Source of the DNA: Marinimicrobium agarilyticum DSM 16975
GTDB lineage: Bacteria; Pseudomonadota; Gammaproteobacteria; Pseudomonadales; Cellvibrionaceae
Reading direction: 5' to 3'
NCBI RefSeq assembly: GCF_000423345.1
Contig: NZ_AUHU01000007.1
Coordinates: 1-64,000, forward strand
Length of the DNA: 64,000 nt
The position numbers were made by a program, and so were the translations under genes. Below are positions 51,948 to 61,338 of this stretch, piece after piece (position 1 is the stretch's first letter; every line of letters begins with the position of its first letter). The notes under the pieces were generated by a model. That model searched no databases. It was not told the DNA's origin and worked only from the letters and a program-made list of their open reading frames with translations.

Positions 51948-52634
51948 TCATACCGGCGCAATCACTCGCCAGCCCATCGCGCGAGCTCTCGCCTCCAACT
52001 CCCGACCGCCGCTGACCACCGTGGGGCGCCCCACCGCTTGCAGCATAGGCAAGTCGGAAATGTCGTCACCGTAGGCGAAACAGCTTTCGGGCGAACACTG
52101 CCTCAGTGCCAGAAACTCACCGATAGCCTCAGCTTTGCCGGCTCCGATGGTCTGCGGAGGGAGAATTTCCCCGGTATAACGTCCCTGTTCCACCGCCAAG
52201 CGGGTGGCCAGGATATGGGCGACTCCCAACTCACGCGCAATGGGTTCGAGCAACGCGGGAAATGAGCCGGAGACAAAGACAACCTCGCACCCTTGGCGCT
52301 GGTGCATTTCCAACTCCGCCAGCGGCCGAGCATGATAGAACGGCGACTCTGATTTCCGCTGCTGCTCAAACCAGGCCTGGCCCAAAGCTTCAACCCGCTT
52401 TGCGTCCCGACCCGCAAAGTGCCGGTAGTAAAGACGGTTAAGAAACTCCCAGGACGCACCCGGGTGTAAGTGTCGGCGCAGGTCTTGCTCATAGCGCGCT
52501 CGCCCCAACTCATCACCTGTCTGGTCATACCAGAAGGCCTGAAAGCTGAACATGCTTTTGACGGAAATCAGCGTATCGTCCACATCAAAGAACGCGTAAG
52601 CACCATCGGCCATCATTTTCTGTTCACATTCCAT
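51948..52634 (-). CDS. HAD-family phosphatase (subclass IB, SerB-like), paired with AfsA-like gene
   Basis: The 228-residue hydrolase has the HAD motifs DVDDT (nucleophile and acid Asp), VFVSGSF and GDDISDLPML. It belongs to the subclass IB that includes phosphoserine phosphatase and HAD-IB hydrolases. AAGGAG sits seven bases before ATG. It starts 12 bases after the AfsA-like gene, so the two form an operon. A phosphatase step is known in A-factor assembly, so it may remove a phosphate from the AfsA-like product. Substrate is inferred. Confidence 0.82.
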   Translation of the reverse strand: MECEQKMMADGAYAFFDVDDTLISVKSMFSFQAFWYDQTGDELGRARYEQDLRRHLHPGASWEFLNRLYYRHFAGRDAKRVEALGQAWFEQQRKSESPFYHARPLAELEMHQRQGCEVVFVSGSFPALLEPIARELGVAHILATRLAVEQGRYTGEILPPQTIGAGKAEAIGEFLALRQCSPESCFAYGDDISDLPMLQAVGRPTVVSGGRELEARARAMGWRVIAPV

Positions 52635-52645
52635 GGCTCGACTCC

Positions 52646-53446
52646 TTAAAGGTTCTCGACTTTCTGGACATACAGCTCCTGACTTTCCAGGTTTGCCGCC
52701 ACCTCACGCATAAAGTGGGCTTGAGTCTTCGTCGCCATCATGCCCTCGCGTTTGCTGATCCGGGAGCGCTCCATCGCCGCGAAGGACATTGTGAACTCAG
52801 AAACGGTTTGCCCACATTGTTTCACAATGGTTTCAGCCGCGAAGTGAAGGCGCTTGGGATTGTCAACGGCACACTCGGTAATATTCGCTTCAATCACGGC
52901 GCCAAGTGGGAACGTATAATGGCTGTATTGAACCGACAACGCCTCGAACACAAACGAATAGTCGATGCCGTTCTCCGGAATGAGATACGCTTCAGTGACG
53001 GCGAGCATGCCTTGACGCGCGGCTTCAATCAGCACCATGCCCTGAACGTGCTGACCGCTGAGGTGATCCTTCATCAACTCGCAGTCCTCATCCACCATCA
53101 AGTGCATCTGGAATTGGTTGGCATTCATTCGCACGGGCTTCGACACCAGGACATTCTCCGGGCGGTGCTTGTGCGTGAGCGATATGGACGCCCGCTGCGG
53201 CATGTCATGCCAGAGACTGAAATCAAACTGGGAAATATTGGGAGACTGCGCCGCTTCTTCCAACAGCTGCTTCACCACCTCTTCATTCAACCCCTGCCCG
53301 GGCACCAATACGGTGCGGCCCTGATGGGGCAACAGGGGTATGGAAAGGGTCAGAAGACCCCGCAAGTTGGACACTGTGATAACGTCTTTTCCGCGGGCAT
53401 ACGCCGCGAACTTGTCCCCTACAACCAGCAAAATTCGATTAGACAT
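52646..53446 (-). CDS. AfsA-like hotdog protein (A-factor / butyrolactone synthase family)
   Basis: The 266-residue protein has a clear AfsA hotdog signature: THKHRPENVLVSKP, MNANQFQMHLMVDEDCEL and DHLSGQHVQGMVLIEAARQ (about 91-145), and a second beta-rich half that ends in AMERSRISKREGMM. AfsA joins a beta-ketoacyl-ACP with dihydroxyacetone phosphate to begin gamma-butyrolactone synthesis. The N-terminal 75 residues (MSNRILLVVGDKFAAYARGK) are not part of the usual family and look like a separate alpha/beta module. ATG 53446 follows GAGG by six bases. Divergent from a solute-binding protein/kinase operon. Confidence 0.85.
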   Translation of the reverse strand: MSNRILLVVGDKFAAYARGKDVITVSNLRGLLTLSIPLLPHQGRTVLVPGQGLNEEVVKQLLEEAAQSPNISQFDFSLWHDMPQRASISLTHKHRPENVLVSKPVRMNANQFQMHLMVDEDCELMKDHLSGQHVQGMVLIEAARQGMLAVTEAYLIPENGIDYSFVFEALSVQYSHYTFPLGAVIEANITECAVDNPKRLHFAAETIVKQCGQTVSEFTMSFAAMERSRISKREGMMATKTQAHFMREVAANLESQELYVQKVENL

Positions 53447-53840
53447 GTGACACCTCAACAATTAACAAGAGTGGAACGATCAAGACAGCGTCAAAACACT
53501 GTCACGCATGGTCACCCTTGCAAAAAAGCGTCCTTCGGTGCCGGTAAATTGAACGCCCGCCCTTGTAACAAGCGCCTCTCAGGCGTCAACCCCATGCCTA
53601 ACTCTATGATGTAATTAGCTTTTTCCCCGCCGAAAGTGGACAAAAATTAATCAGAAAAAAACGTTTAAAGGGGTGTTAGCAGGAAAGTCTTTTAGGCCGT
53701 ATACTGTTCAAGGTGTTGATTGGTTAAGAATTAGCCAAAAAACCGACGGAATAAACTGTAAAAAATATCGGCACACTCAGTAAGCAGCGGAACATAAAAA
53801 ATGCAGAAGAAATACACCTATTCGAGAGCGGAGCGCGTCA
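53447..53840. other. divergent control region between AfsA-like gene and SBP-kinase operon
   Basis: This AT-rich spacer of about 390 bp holds both divergent promoters. An imperfect palindrome TTGGTTAAG...TTAGCCAA lies at 53720-53738 (seven of eight pairs match). A GTTTAAAGGGGTGTT-type stretch lies near 53664. No gene is supported. Confidence 0.5.
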
Positions 53841-54596
53841 ATGCAACTTTGTAATACATATTGGCGAACGTTCCTGTTGGCGCTTCCTCTTGTCGCCGTC
53901 TCGGGTTTCGGTCACACCGAGACGACCGCCTCGTCAACAGCGCAAACCGTGACATTTGTAACCATCGATGCGGTTCCCTGGGCCGCCACGGACCCGGAAA
54001 CAGGAGAGCCTTTTGGCGCTTTTGTTGAAATCGTGGACGCACTGGAAGAGAAAACAGGACTGAATATTCAAACGGCATTGACGCCCTTTGCCCGCATCGA
54101 CCGGGAGATGGAAACGGGCAGCCACGACTGTACTATCTCCATCCCCAGAGACGAGAGTATCGTCGTTCACGGAGAAACTCTGGTCACCCATGACATAGGC
54201 TTGGTATCGCTCAAAGAGGCTCCCCTCGACCACCTCGGAGCACTTCGTGACAAACGTCTGTCGATACCGCGGGGCTCTTCCCTTTCCGAGGTTCTGGAAG
54301 GCGATTTCAACCTGACAGTGGAAGAGGACACCGACTACCTGATTGCGCTACACAAACTCCAGCGGGGCCGGGTCGATGGCGTCGCGGGGGCCGTGCCCAC
54401 CATTTTTTACATTGCCAAGCAAAATGACCTGTATGACCTATTGGCAGAGCCTTTGAAACTCTCCGATGTTCCCTTGATGCTCCAGTGTTCCCGAAATTCG
54501 GAAAACCTCGATTTGCTGCCGGTACTGAATAAAGCGATTCGCTCCATGAGAGAGGACGGATCTCTTGAGGCGATCACCGACAAGTATGACTTCTAG
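53841..54596 (+). CDS. periplasmic solute-binding protein (family 3-like)
   Basis: The 251-residue precursor has a signal peptide (ending GFGHTE) and the type II periplasmic-binding fold: AVPWAATDPETGEPFGAFVEIVDALEEKTGL, a mid ALRDKRLSIPRGSSLSEVLEG and a C-terminal LDLLPVLNKAIRSMREDGSLEAITDKY. It is not next to an ABC permease. It precedes a histidine kinase gene by six bases, so it probably presents a ligand to the kinase. Confidence 0.85.
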   Translation: MQLCNTYWRTFLLALPLVAVSGFGHTETTASSTAQTVTFVTIDAVPWAATDPETGEPFGAFVEIVDALEEKTGLNIQTALTPFARIDREMETGSHDCTISIPRDESIVVHGETLVTHDIGLVSLKEAPLDHLGALRDKRLSIPRGSSLSEVLEGDFNLTVEEDTDYLIALHKLQRGRVDGVAGAVPTIFYIAKQNDLYDLLAEPLKLSDVPLMLQCSRNSENLDLLPVLNKAIRSMREDGSLEAITDKYDF

Positions 54597-54602
54597 CACA
54601 GA

Positions 54603-56171
54603 ATGATGTGGCATTTTTTCCGCTATCTATCTTTTTCCGCCTATCGGGGGCTGGGGATCGGACGGCGACTGCTGTTCCTGATCATTTTTTTCAGCTCCCT
54701 CATTACTCTGGTCGCGACGGCTATTCAGCTATACACCGACTACCGCCGTGACCTCAGTATTATCAAAACCCGGCTCCATGATATCGAAAGCAGCTACTTG
54801 GGCAGTATCAGCGCCAGTTTATGGAACCTGGACATCCAACAGTTGCGGTTGCAACTGGAGGGGATCAGCCAACTGCCCGACATTCAGGCGGCTTCTGTTC
54901 AGGAAAATCCCGAAAATGTGTCGGATCCGCTACAGATAAGCCGAGGCGAGGTTCGCGGGAACAACGTCATCACGCGTCAGTATCCAATTGTGCACATACT
55001 CGCCGATGGGCCAAGGCAAATTGGTACACTGACCGTTCAGGCCTCGCTGTCAGAAGTCTACACACGGCTTCGACAGAAAGCCGTAGTGATTCTGTTAAGC
55101 CAGGGGGTCAAGACCTTTATTGTCTCTCTGTTCATTCTTTTCATCGTTCACCGGCTGATCACCTCCCACCTCATCCATATTTCGGAACGGGTGAGCCAAT
55201 TCGAGATCAGTCAGAAGCAACCCCCCCTGTCGCTTCAACGGACACCGCCACCGGAACCGGATGAACTCGACCAGGTGGTCAATGCCTTCAACACCCTCAG
55301 TCGGAACCTGCGCCAGGCCTATGAACACATGCATGAGGTCAATAATGCCCTGGCCAAAGACATCATTGCCCGGCGTCAGGCCGAGGAAGAAGTGAAACGG
55401 CTCAATGCCGTACTCGAGCAACGAGTTCGACAGCGGACCGCTGAACTTGAGGCGGCCAACCAGGAGCTCGCCAGCTTCTGTTACTCGGTCTCCCATGACC
55501 TGCGCGCGCCGTTGCGTCGAATAGAGGGCTTCCGGCGGATTCTGAATGATCGCTACCACGACCGGGTGGATGAGCAAGGCCAACACTACCTCAACCGTAT
55601 CGCCGCGGGCACCCACGAAATGGCGGAAATGATCGACAGCTTCCTCCGTCTGTCCCGGGCCACTCAGGGCGAGCTGAAGGTCGAGATCGTCGACCTGTCT
55701 TCTCTGCTGAAACGCATGGCGTCCGAATATCGCGAAAGGGAGCCTGACCGAGTCGCCGAAATTAACATACAGGATGAAGTGCGTGCCCCGGTTGATAGGC
55801 ACTTCTTCACTATGCTATTAAGTAACCTGTTCGATAACGCGTGGAAGTACTCCAGCCGCAAAGATATCACCCGTCTTAGCTTCGGGTTTGAGGAGAAAGA
55901 AGGCGAAAGAATCTATTTCGTCAGGGACAATGGCGACGGCTTCGATATGCAGTACGCCGACCGTCTGTTCGCCCCCTTCAGCCGTTTGCATAAAAGTGAA
56001 GAATTTGAAGGCGTCGGTATCGGGCTGGCCACGGTACAGCGTATCATTACTCGGCACGGTGGCCGGATTTGGGCGGAATCGCGCCCCGGAGAGGGGGCCA
56101 CTTTTTATTTCACATTGTGGGAAAGGAACACGGAGCGTGAAGAAGGAAACCATACTGTTAGTAGAGGATGA
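54603..56171 (+). CDS. membrane histidine kinase with HAMP-like and phytochrome-type HisKA domain
   Basis: The 522-residue sensor has an N-terminal membrane helix (LLFLIIFFSSLITLVATAI), a periplasmic domain of about 120 residues, a second helix (VSLFILFIVHRLI), a HAMP-like linker, a coiled coil and a kinase core with H-box SYSVSHDLRAPLRRIEGF (printed sequence FCYSVSHDLRAPL), N-box LSNLFDNAWKYSS and G-boxes VRDNGDGFDM and GVGIGLATVQRI. It is catalytically complete. Its SBP partner lies just upstream and its response regulator overlaps downstream. Either ATG 54603 or 54606 is possible. Confidence 0.87.
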   Translation: MMWHFFRYLSFSAYRGLGIGRRLLFLIIFFSSLITLVATAIQLYTDYRRDLSIIKTRLHDIESSYLGSISASLWNLDIQQLRLQLEGISQLPDIQAASVQENPENVSDPLQISRGEVRGNNVITRQYPIVHILADGPRQIGTLTVQASLSEVYTRLRQKAVVILLSQGVKTFIVSLFILFIVHRLITSHLIHISERVSQFEISQKQPPLSLQRTPPPEPDELDQVVNAFNTLSRNLRQAYEHMHEVNNALAKDIIARRQAEEEVKRLNAVLEQRVRQRTAELEAANQELASFCYSVSHDLRAPLRRIEGFRRILNDRYHDRVDEQGQHYLNRIAAGTHEMAEMIDSFLRLSRATQGELKVEIVDLSSLLKRMASEYREREPDRVAEINIQDEVRAPVDRHFFTMLLSNLFDNAWKYSSRKDITRLSFGFEEKEGERIYFVRDNGDGFDMQYADRLFAPFSRLHKSEEFEGVGIGLATVQRIITRHGGRIWAESRPGEGATFYFTLWERNTEREEGNHTVSRG

Positions 56172-56589
56172 TCCGGACGAGGCAGAACTGGCACTGTTCG
56201 GGTTCGGCAAGGTGGGCGGGGATTACGATATCCAGCTCACCCGCAATGGCGAAGAGGCACTGGATTTTCTGTTTGCCCGCGGTTGCCATGCCGAACGCCC
56301 CGACAGTCGAAAACCCAACCTGGTCATACTGGATCTGGACCTGCCGCGGGTCAACGGGTTCGAGGTGCTCAAGCAGCTTCGACAGTCCACCGATTACCGC
56401 TACACGCCGGTAGTCATACTGACTACATCGGACGAGCAATCAGACATCCTGCAGGGCTACCAACTGGGTGTGAACAGCTACCTGTGCAAACCCGTGGATT
56501 TCGAAAGCTTTGCCGATCTGCTGCAGCAGGTGAGTCATTACTGGCTGCGCAACAACGCCATACCGGACCACCACAAGCAGGCCCGTTAG
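56137..56589 (+). CDS. single-domain response regulator (Rcp1-like receiver)
   Basis: The 150-residue protein is a stand-alone receiver: ILLVEDDPDEAELAL, phospho-Asp in LVILDLDLPRVNGFEVL, Thr in VVILTTSDE, and Lys in YLCKPVDF. The extended LDLDLPR form is typical of receivers paired with phytochrome-type kinases. The GTG at 56137 has AAAGGA nine bases upstream and begins the conserved domain. It overlaps the kinase gene by 35 bases, so they are translationally linked. Confidence 0.85.
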   Translation: MKKETILLVEDDPDEAELALFGFGKVGGDYDIQLTRNGEEALDFLFARGCHAERPDSRKPNLVILDLDLPRVNGFEVLKQLRQSTDYRYTPVVILTTSDEQSDILQGYQLGVNSYLCKPVDFESFADLLQQVSHYWLRNNAIPDHHKQAR

Positions 56590-56608
56590 AGCAGCATCCC
56601 CCTTTCCG

Positions 56609-59600
56609 TCAGAAGGACGCCTTCTCCAACGCCTGCCACTGTTTTTCTAGGCGTTTGGCGGAAACCGGTACCCGGGTTTTCAGGGTTTGCGCGAACAGTG
56701 ACACGCGAAACTCCTCCAGGCTCCAACGATAACTTTGAAGCTCCGGGTTGAGTGCCAGCGCCCGGCCTCCTTTGTCTTGCCACAACGGCTCCAGCCGCTC
56801 CCAGTGCGGCGCCAGCTCCTCCAGCATGCGCCGGTCTTTCAGCGGGTCCAGGGGCGCCTTCTCCAGGCGCACTTCAATGGCCTGCAGATAACGGGGATAC
56901 TGACGCAACCACTCCTCCGGTGTTCGGTACACCATGCCGGGGTAAAACAGGTGGGTCAGCTGTTCCCGGATATCGCCCACCGTGAATGCCAGCGGCAGCT
57001 GATTACGCAGCTGTTTCAGCTGCTTTCGAATACCGACCAGTTGCTTCAGACTGGTGGAGAGAACCGCCTCCAGCGACTGTGCCCGAGCCACCAGACCTTC
57101 CCGTACGGCCCGTTTGCAGGCCTCGTATTCGGCCTTGCGGCGTGGCAACTGGTCCAGAGGCAACCACTCGGCAACAGCACCTAGCAGAAGGTCGTCCACC
57201 ACATCGACCCGCTTTCCCATCTCCGCAACCGACAGCGCCAGCTCGTCTTTTTTCAATAGCTCCTTGTGCAGGTACTTGGTGGTCTGCGCCAACTCCAGCA
57301 ACAATAGGCGCGCCAAGCCGCGTTGGGTTTCGACCAACGCCTCGGACGCTTCGTCCCGCACCACGATCGCCACGGAGTTGAGCTGGTCAAGCAGAGCCGG
57401 GTAGGCACGAATGTCAATTCCGCCACGATTCAGGGACACCTGCTCGGGTAAATGATCCCAGTCCCACTCGGTCATGCCTTCACGTTCGATCCCCACCGCC
57501 GCGGACTGAATTTTCTCCTGAGCCTGCTCACGATACTGCTCCCGCAAGGCGTATAGATCCCGCCCTCGGGCGATACAGCGCCCCCGCTCATCCATCACCT
57601 GGATGTTCATCCGATAGAAATCATCAATGCGGGTCTGATCCCAGGCTTCCCGGGGAACCTCGATCAGCGTCTGCCGTTTCAACTGATGGGCCAGCGCGTC
57701 GGTCAGCGACGTATTATCCGGCTGCATACCCGCGAGTGCGCGATCGACCACATCCGGGACCGGCACAAAATGCTTGCGCCACTGTTTCGGAAGGCCTTTG
57801 ATCAAACCGATGCACTTGTCTCTCAACAATCCGGGCACCAACCATTCCAGACGCTTCTCCGGAACCTGATGCAGCAGGCTGACCGGCACCTGCAGGTTGA
57901 CGCCATCATCCTCGTGGCCCGGTTCAAACTGATACTTGAGTGGAAAGCGCACACCCCGCCACTCCAGTTCGTTGGGAAACTGGGCTTCGGTGACCTCCCC
58001 GGCCTCCCTCTGCATGAGTTGCTCGCGCTCAATAAACAACAGGCGGGGCTGAGTTTGCTCCACCTCCTTGCGCCAACGCTCAAAGCTCGCTCGGCTGACT
58101 ACCTCCGCCGGCAGGCGTTCATCATAGAATTCGTAGAGCGCGTTGTCGTCGGCCAGGATATCCCGACGGCGACTTTTGGCTTCTAGCTCGTCCAGCTCGG
58201 CGATCAGTGCCCGGTTGTGGGTGAAAAACGGCGCGGTTTTTTCCTTTTCAGCGCGGCGGGCGTAGCGCCCCTCCACGAGGGCGGAGCGGATAAACACCTC
58301 CCGACTGGCCACTGGGTCCAGCTCAGTAAAATCGACCCGCTGCTTTTCCACCAACACCAAGCCATAGAGCGTCACCTTTTCAAACGCTTTGACCCGCCCG
58401 CTCTTGGGATCGTAGTGCGGCTCAAACTGCTGTCGCTTGACCAGGTGTTTGGCGGCGGCCAATGCCCATTGCGGATCAATTTTGGCAACGGTGTGGGCGT
58501 ACAGTCGCGAGGTTTCCAGCAACTCCGCGGCCACCAGCCACTTGGGGGTTTTCTTGAACTGCGAGGAGCCAGGAAAGATCAGAAACTTCCGGTTGCGCGC
58601 CCCCAGGTATTCCCGCTCTTCAATATTGAAGCCGAGATTGCCCAGAAGCCCGGTCAGCAACGCCCGGTGGGTTACTTCATAATCCGCCGGCTCCTGGTTC
58701 TGCTTCAACGACAGTTCACGCAGGCTGACCTTGAGCTGGTGGTGAATGTCCCGCCACTCGCGCCAGCGCAAATAATTGAGGTACTCTTTTTTGCATTGCT
58801 TGCGCATCTGATTCTGCGACAGATCCTGGCGCAGCTTCTCAAAGTAGTCCCACAACTGCACAAAGCCGATAAAGTCCGATTTTTCGTGCCAGAAACGACG
58901 GTGGGACTGGTCCGCCGCCTGCTTCTTGTCCGCCGGGCGTTCGCGCGGGTCCTGCACTGACAGGGCACTGGTGATGATCAATACCTCCCGCAGACAGTTC
59001 AGTTCACCCGCCGCCAGCAGCATCCGGGACAGTTTGGGATCGAGTGGCAAACGGGTCAGCTGCTTACCCATGGGCGTCAAGCGCCCCTTGCCATTGACCG
59101 CCTGCAGCTCTTCCAGCAATTTAAAGCCGTCGTTGATCAGACGACGGTCGGGTGGGTCAATAAACGGAAACTGGTGAATATCACCCATCCGAAGCTGCAA
59201 CATCTGCAGAATAACCGCGGCCAAATTGGTCCGCAAAATTTCCGCGTCGGTGAATTCGGGGCGGGAGAGAAAGTCTTCTTCGCTGTACAGGCGAATGCAG
59301 ATCCCCTCGGCCACCCGACCGCAGCGGCCCTTGCGCTGATTGGCGCTGGCCTGGGATATGGGCTCGATGGGCAAGCGCTGCACTTTGGTGCGGTAACTGT
59401 AACGGCTCAACCGGGCAAAGCCCGGATCGATGACATAGCGGATGCCGGGCACGGTAATGGACGTTTCCGCCACGTTGGTGGCGAGCACGACCCGTCGCCC
59501 TTTGTGAGGGGCAAATACCTTTTGTTGTTCAGCCATGCTCAGGCGGGCATAGAACGGCAACACCTCCATATGCTGAAAACCGGCGCGCCGAATACTCTGG

Positions 59601-60559
59601 GCCGCCTCGCGGATTTCCCGCTCGCCGCTCATAAATACCAGAATATCGCCGCCGCGCTGCCCCTTGCCGGCACCGCGTTCATACTCCTCGATTTCGGTAA
59701 TGGCATCGAGTAGGGGTTGGTAGCTGTCATCCCCATCGGAGTCCGTGTCCAGCGGCGGCCGGTACCAGACATCGACGGGGTAGGTCCGACCGGACACCTC
59801 AATGATGGGCGCATTATCAAAATGCCGCGAGAAGCGTTCCAGATCAATCGTCGCGGAGGTGATTATTACCTTCAGATCCGGGCGCTTGGGCAGGAGCTGT
59901 TTCAGAAAGCCCAGAAGAAAATCGATATTGAGGCTGCGCTCGTGGGCTTCATCAATGATGAGGGTGTCGTAACGGGACAAAAACCGGTCATTCTGAATCT
60001 CGGCCAGCAGGATACCGTCGGTCATGACCTTGACCAGGCTCTGTTCGCTGGTCTGATCGGTAAATCGAACCTGATACCCCACCCGATCCCCCAGAGGGCT
60101 TTGCAGCTCCTCGGCAATGCGTTGCGCCACCGTGTGCGCCGCCACGCGACGGGGTTGAGTGTGGCCGATCATGCCACTGACGCCGCGACCAAGCTCCAGG
60201 CAGATTTTGGGCAACTGGGTGGTTTTACCCGAGCCGGTTTCCCCCGCCAAGACCACCACTTGATGCTCCCGAATCAATGCGGCGATATCTTCCCGCTTAT
60301 CACTGATCGGCAGATCCGGATAGACGATGGTCTCCGGCAGGCATTCCCGTCGCCGCTCGTAACGCTCGTGTGAGCGTTGATATTGCTCGCACCACTTTGT
60401 CGCGTCTCGGCCAAGAGGGTCGCCAGCGCGGCGGCGCTCATCCAGCTCGCGCCAACGCTTCCAGAGCCGGTGGCGATCCCGGCTGAGGATGGCGTCACCA
60501 TCAAAACGATCGGGCAAGGTCGTGACCGAATGGTCTGTTACGGATGTGTTCTCTGACAT
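56609..60559 (-). CDS. hrpA: HrpA, ATP-dependent DEAH-box RNA helicase
   Basis: The 1316-residue helicase has motif I (AGETGSGKTTQLPK), DEAH (LIIDEAHERSLN), SATID, motif VI region (QRKGRCGRVAEG) and the long C-terminal HrpA-specific region. HrpA processes fimbrial mRNA in E. coli and is linked to resolving stalled ribosomes. It ends 19 bases from the response regulator stop (convergent). Confidence 0.95.
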   Translation of the reverse strand: MSENTSVTDHSVTTLPDRFDGDAILSRDRHRLWKRWRELDERRRAGDPLGRDATKWCEQYQRSHERYERRRECLPETIVYPDLPISDKREDIAALIREHQVVVLAGETGSGKTTQLPKICLELGRGVSGMIGHTQPRRVAAHTVAQRIAEELQSPLGDRVGYQVRFTDQTSEQSLVKVMTDGILLAEIQNDRFLSRYDTLIIDEAHERSLNIDFLLGFLKQLLPKRPDLKVIITSATIDLERFSRHFDNAPIIEVSGRTYPVDVWYRPPLDTDSDGDDSYQPLLDAITEIEEYERGAGKGQRGGDILVFMSGEREIREAAQSIRRAGFQHMEVLPFYARLSMAEQQKVFAPHKGRRVVLATNVAETSITVPGIRYVIDPGFARLSRYSYRTKVQRLPIEPISQASANQRKGRCGRVAEGICIRLYSEEDFLSRPEFTDAEILRTNLAAVILQMLQLRMGDIHQFPFIDPPDRRLINDGFKLLEELQAVNGKGRLTPMGKQLTRLPLDPKLSRMLLAAGELNCLREVLIITSALSVQDPRERPADKKQAADQSHRRFWHEKSDFIGFVQLWDYFEKLRQDLSQNQMRKQCKKEYLNYLRWREWRDIHHQLKVSLRELSLKQNQEPADYEVTHRALLTGLLGNLGFNIEEREYLGARNRKFLIFPGSSQFKKTPKWLVAAELLETSRLYAHTVAKIDPQWALAAAKHLVKRQQFEPHYDPKSGRVKAFEKVTLYGLVLVEKQRVDFTELDPVASREVFIRSALVEGRYARRAEKEKTAPFFTHNRALIAELDELEAKSRRRDILADDNALYEFYDERLPAEVVSRASFERWRKEVEQTQPRLLFIEREQLMQREAGEVTEAQFPNELEWRGVRFPLKYQFEPGHEDDGVNLQVPVSLLHQVPEKRLEWLVPGLLRDKCIGLIKGLPKQWRKHFVPVPDVVDRALAGMQPDNTSLTDALAHQLKRQTLIEVPREAWDQTRIDDFYRMNIQVMDERGRCIARGRDLYALREQYREQAQEKIQSAAVGIEREGMTEWDWDHLPEQVSLNRGGIDIRAYPALLDQLNSVAIVVRDEASEALVETQRGLARLLLLELAQTTKYLHKELLKKDELALSVAEMGKRVDVVDDLLLGAVAEWLPLDQLPRRKAEYEACKRAVREGLVARAQSLEAVLSTSLKQLVGIRKQLKQLRNQLPLAFTVGDIREQLTHLFYPGMVYRTPEEWLRQYPRYLQAIEVRLEKAPLDPLKDRRMLEELAPHWERLEPLWQDKGGRALALNPELQSYRWSLEEFRVSLFAQTLKTRVPVSAKRLEKQWQALEKASF

Positions 60560-60631
60560 TTCAGGCTCTCAAGGTTGAGCCGGGGATGATAACAGATGGG
60601 TTTTACACTCGCAGGGGCGAAGTGGAGGCGC

Positions 60632-60658
60632 ACAAAAAAGCCCCGCCAAGCGGGGCTT
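60632..60658 (-). terminator. terminator of dps
   Basis: AAGCCCCGC (60638-60646) pairs with GCGGGGCTT (60650-60658) with a CAA loop, followed by six T on the minus strand (60634-60639). It lies about 50 bp past the dps stop. Confidence 0.88.
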
Positions 60659-60707
60659 TGGACTCGCGACTCCCAGGGTCGGGGAGCGCTGAGCGCCAAA
60701 ATGGGTT

Positions 60708-61175
60708 TTACTCCAGCAGACTGCGCAGCATCCAGGCGGTTTTTTCGTGCAGCTGGATACGCTGAGTCAACAGGTCAGCCGTGGCCTCATCATTGGCCGA
60801 TTCAACAGCGGGGAACAAGGAGCGCGCCGTGCGTACCACCGCTTCGTGACCTTCCACGGAGCGTTTGATCATGTCTTCCGCTTTGGGAACGCCCGGCTCC
60901 TCTTTAATGCTGCTGAGTTCAACGAACTCCTTATAGGTGCCCGGTGCCGGAAAACCGATTGAACGGATCCGCTCGGCAATCACATCCACCGCTTCGGCCA
61001 GCTCGGTATAGTGTTCCTCAAACATCAGGTGCAACGTCTGGAACATCGGACCGGTCACGTTCCAGTGGAAGTTGTGTGTTTTCAGATACAGGGTATAGCT
61101 ATCCGCCAACAGGCGCGACAGGCCTTCAGCAATCTGCTCCCGATCACTTTGTTTAATACCAATATCGATTTCCAT
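60708..61175 (-). CDS. dps: Dps-family ferritin-like DNA-protecting protein
   Basis: The 155-residue protein has the Dps ferroxidase motif [25 protein letters not shown] and the second-site residues [13 protein letters not shown]. It forms a dodecamer that stores iron with hydrogen peroxide and protects DNA. The N-terminus is short, so DNA binding by a basic tail is not evident. GAGGAGA lies before the start. Confidence 0.94.
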   Translation of the reverse strand: MEIDIGIKQSDREQIAEGLSRLLADSYTLYLKTHNFHWNVTGPMFQTLHLMFEEHYTELAEAVDVIAERIRSIGFPAPGTYKEFVELSSIKEEPGVPKAEDMIKRSVEGHEAVVRTARSLFPAVESANDEATADLLTQRIQLHEKTAWMLRSLLE

Positions 61176-61338
61176 GACCTTCTCCTCAATGGTTGAGTAA
61201 TAAACCTTTTGCCGAATGTCTTTGCAACCCAGCTTACCCCTTTACATGATAGCCGGGTAGCCATAATTCAAGGCTCCACCTCACATACACATCTATTGAG
61301 GTAATAGCCCGGCTTTATCGACCAGACGTAATCGGGGA

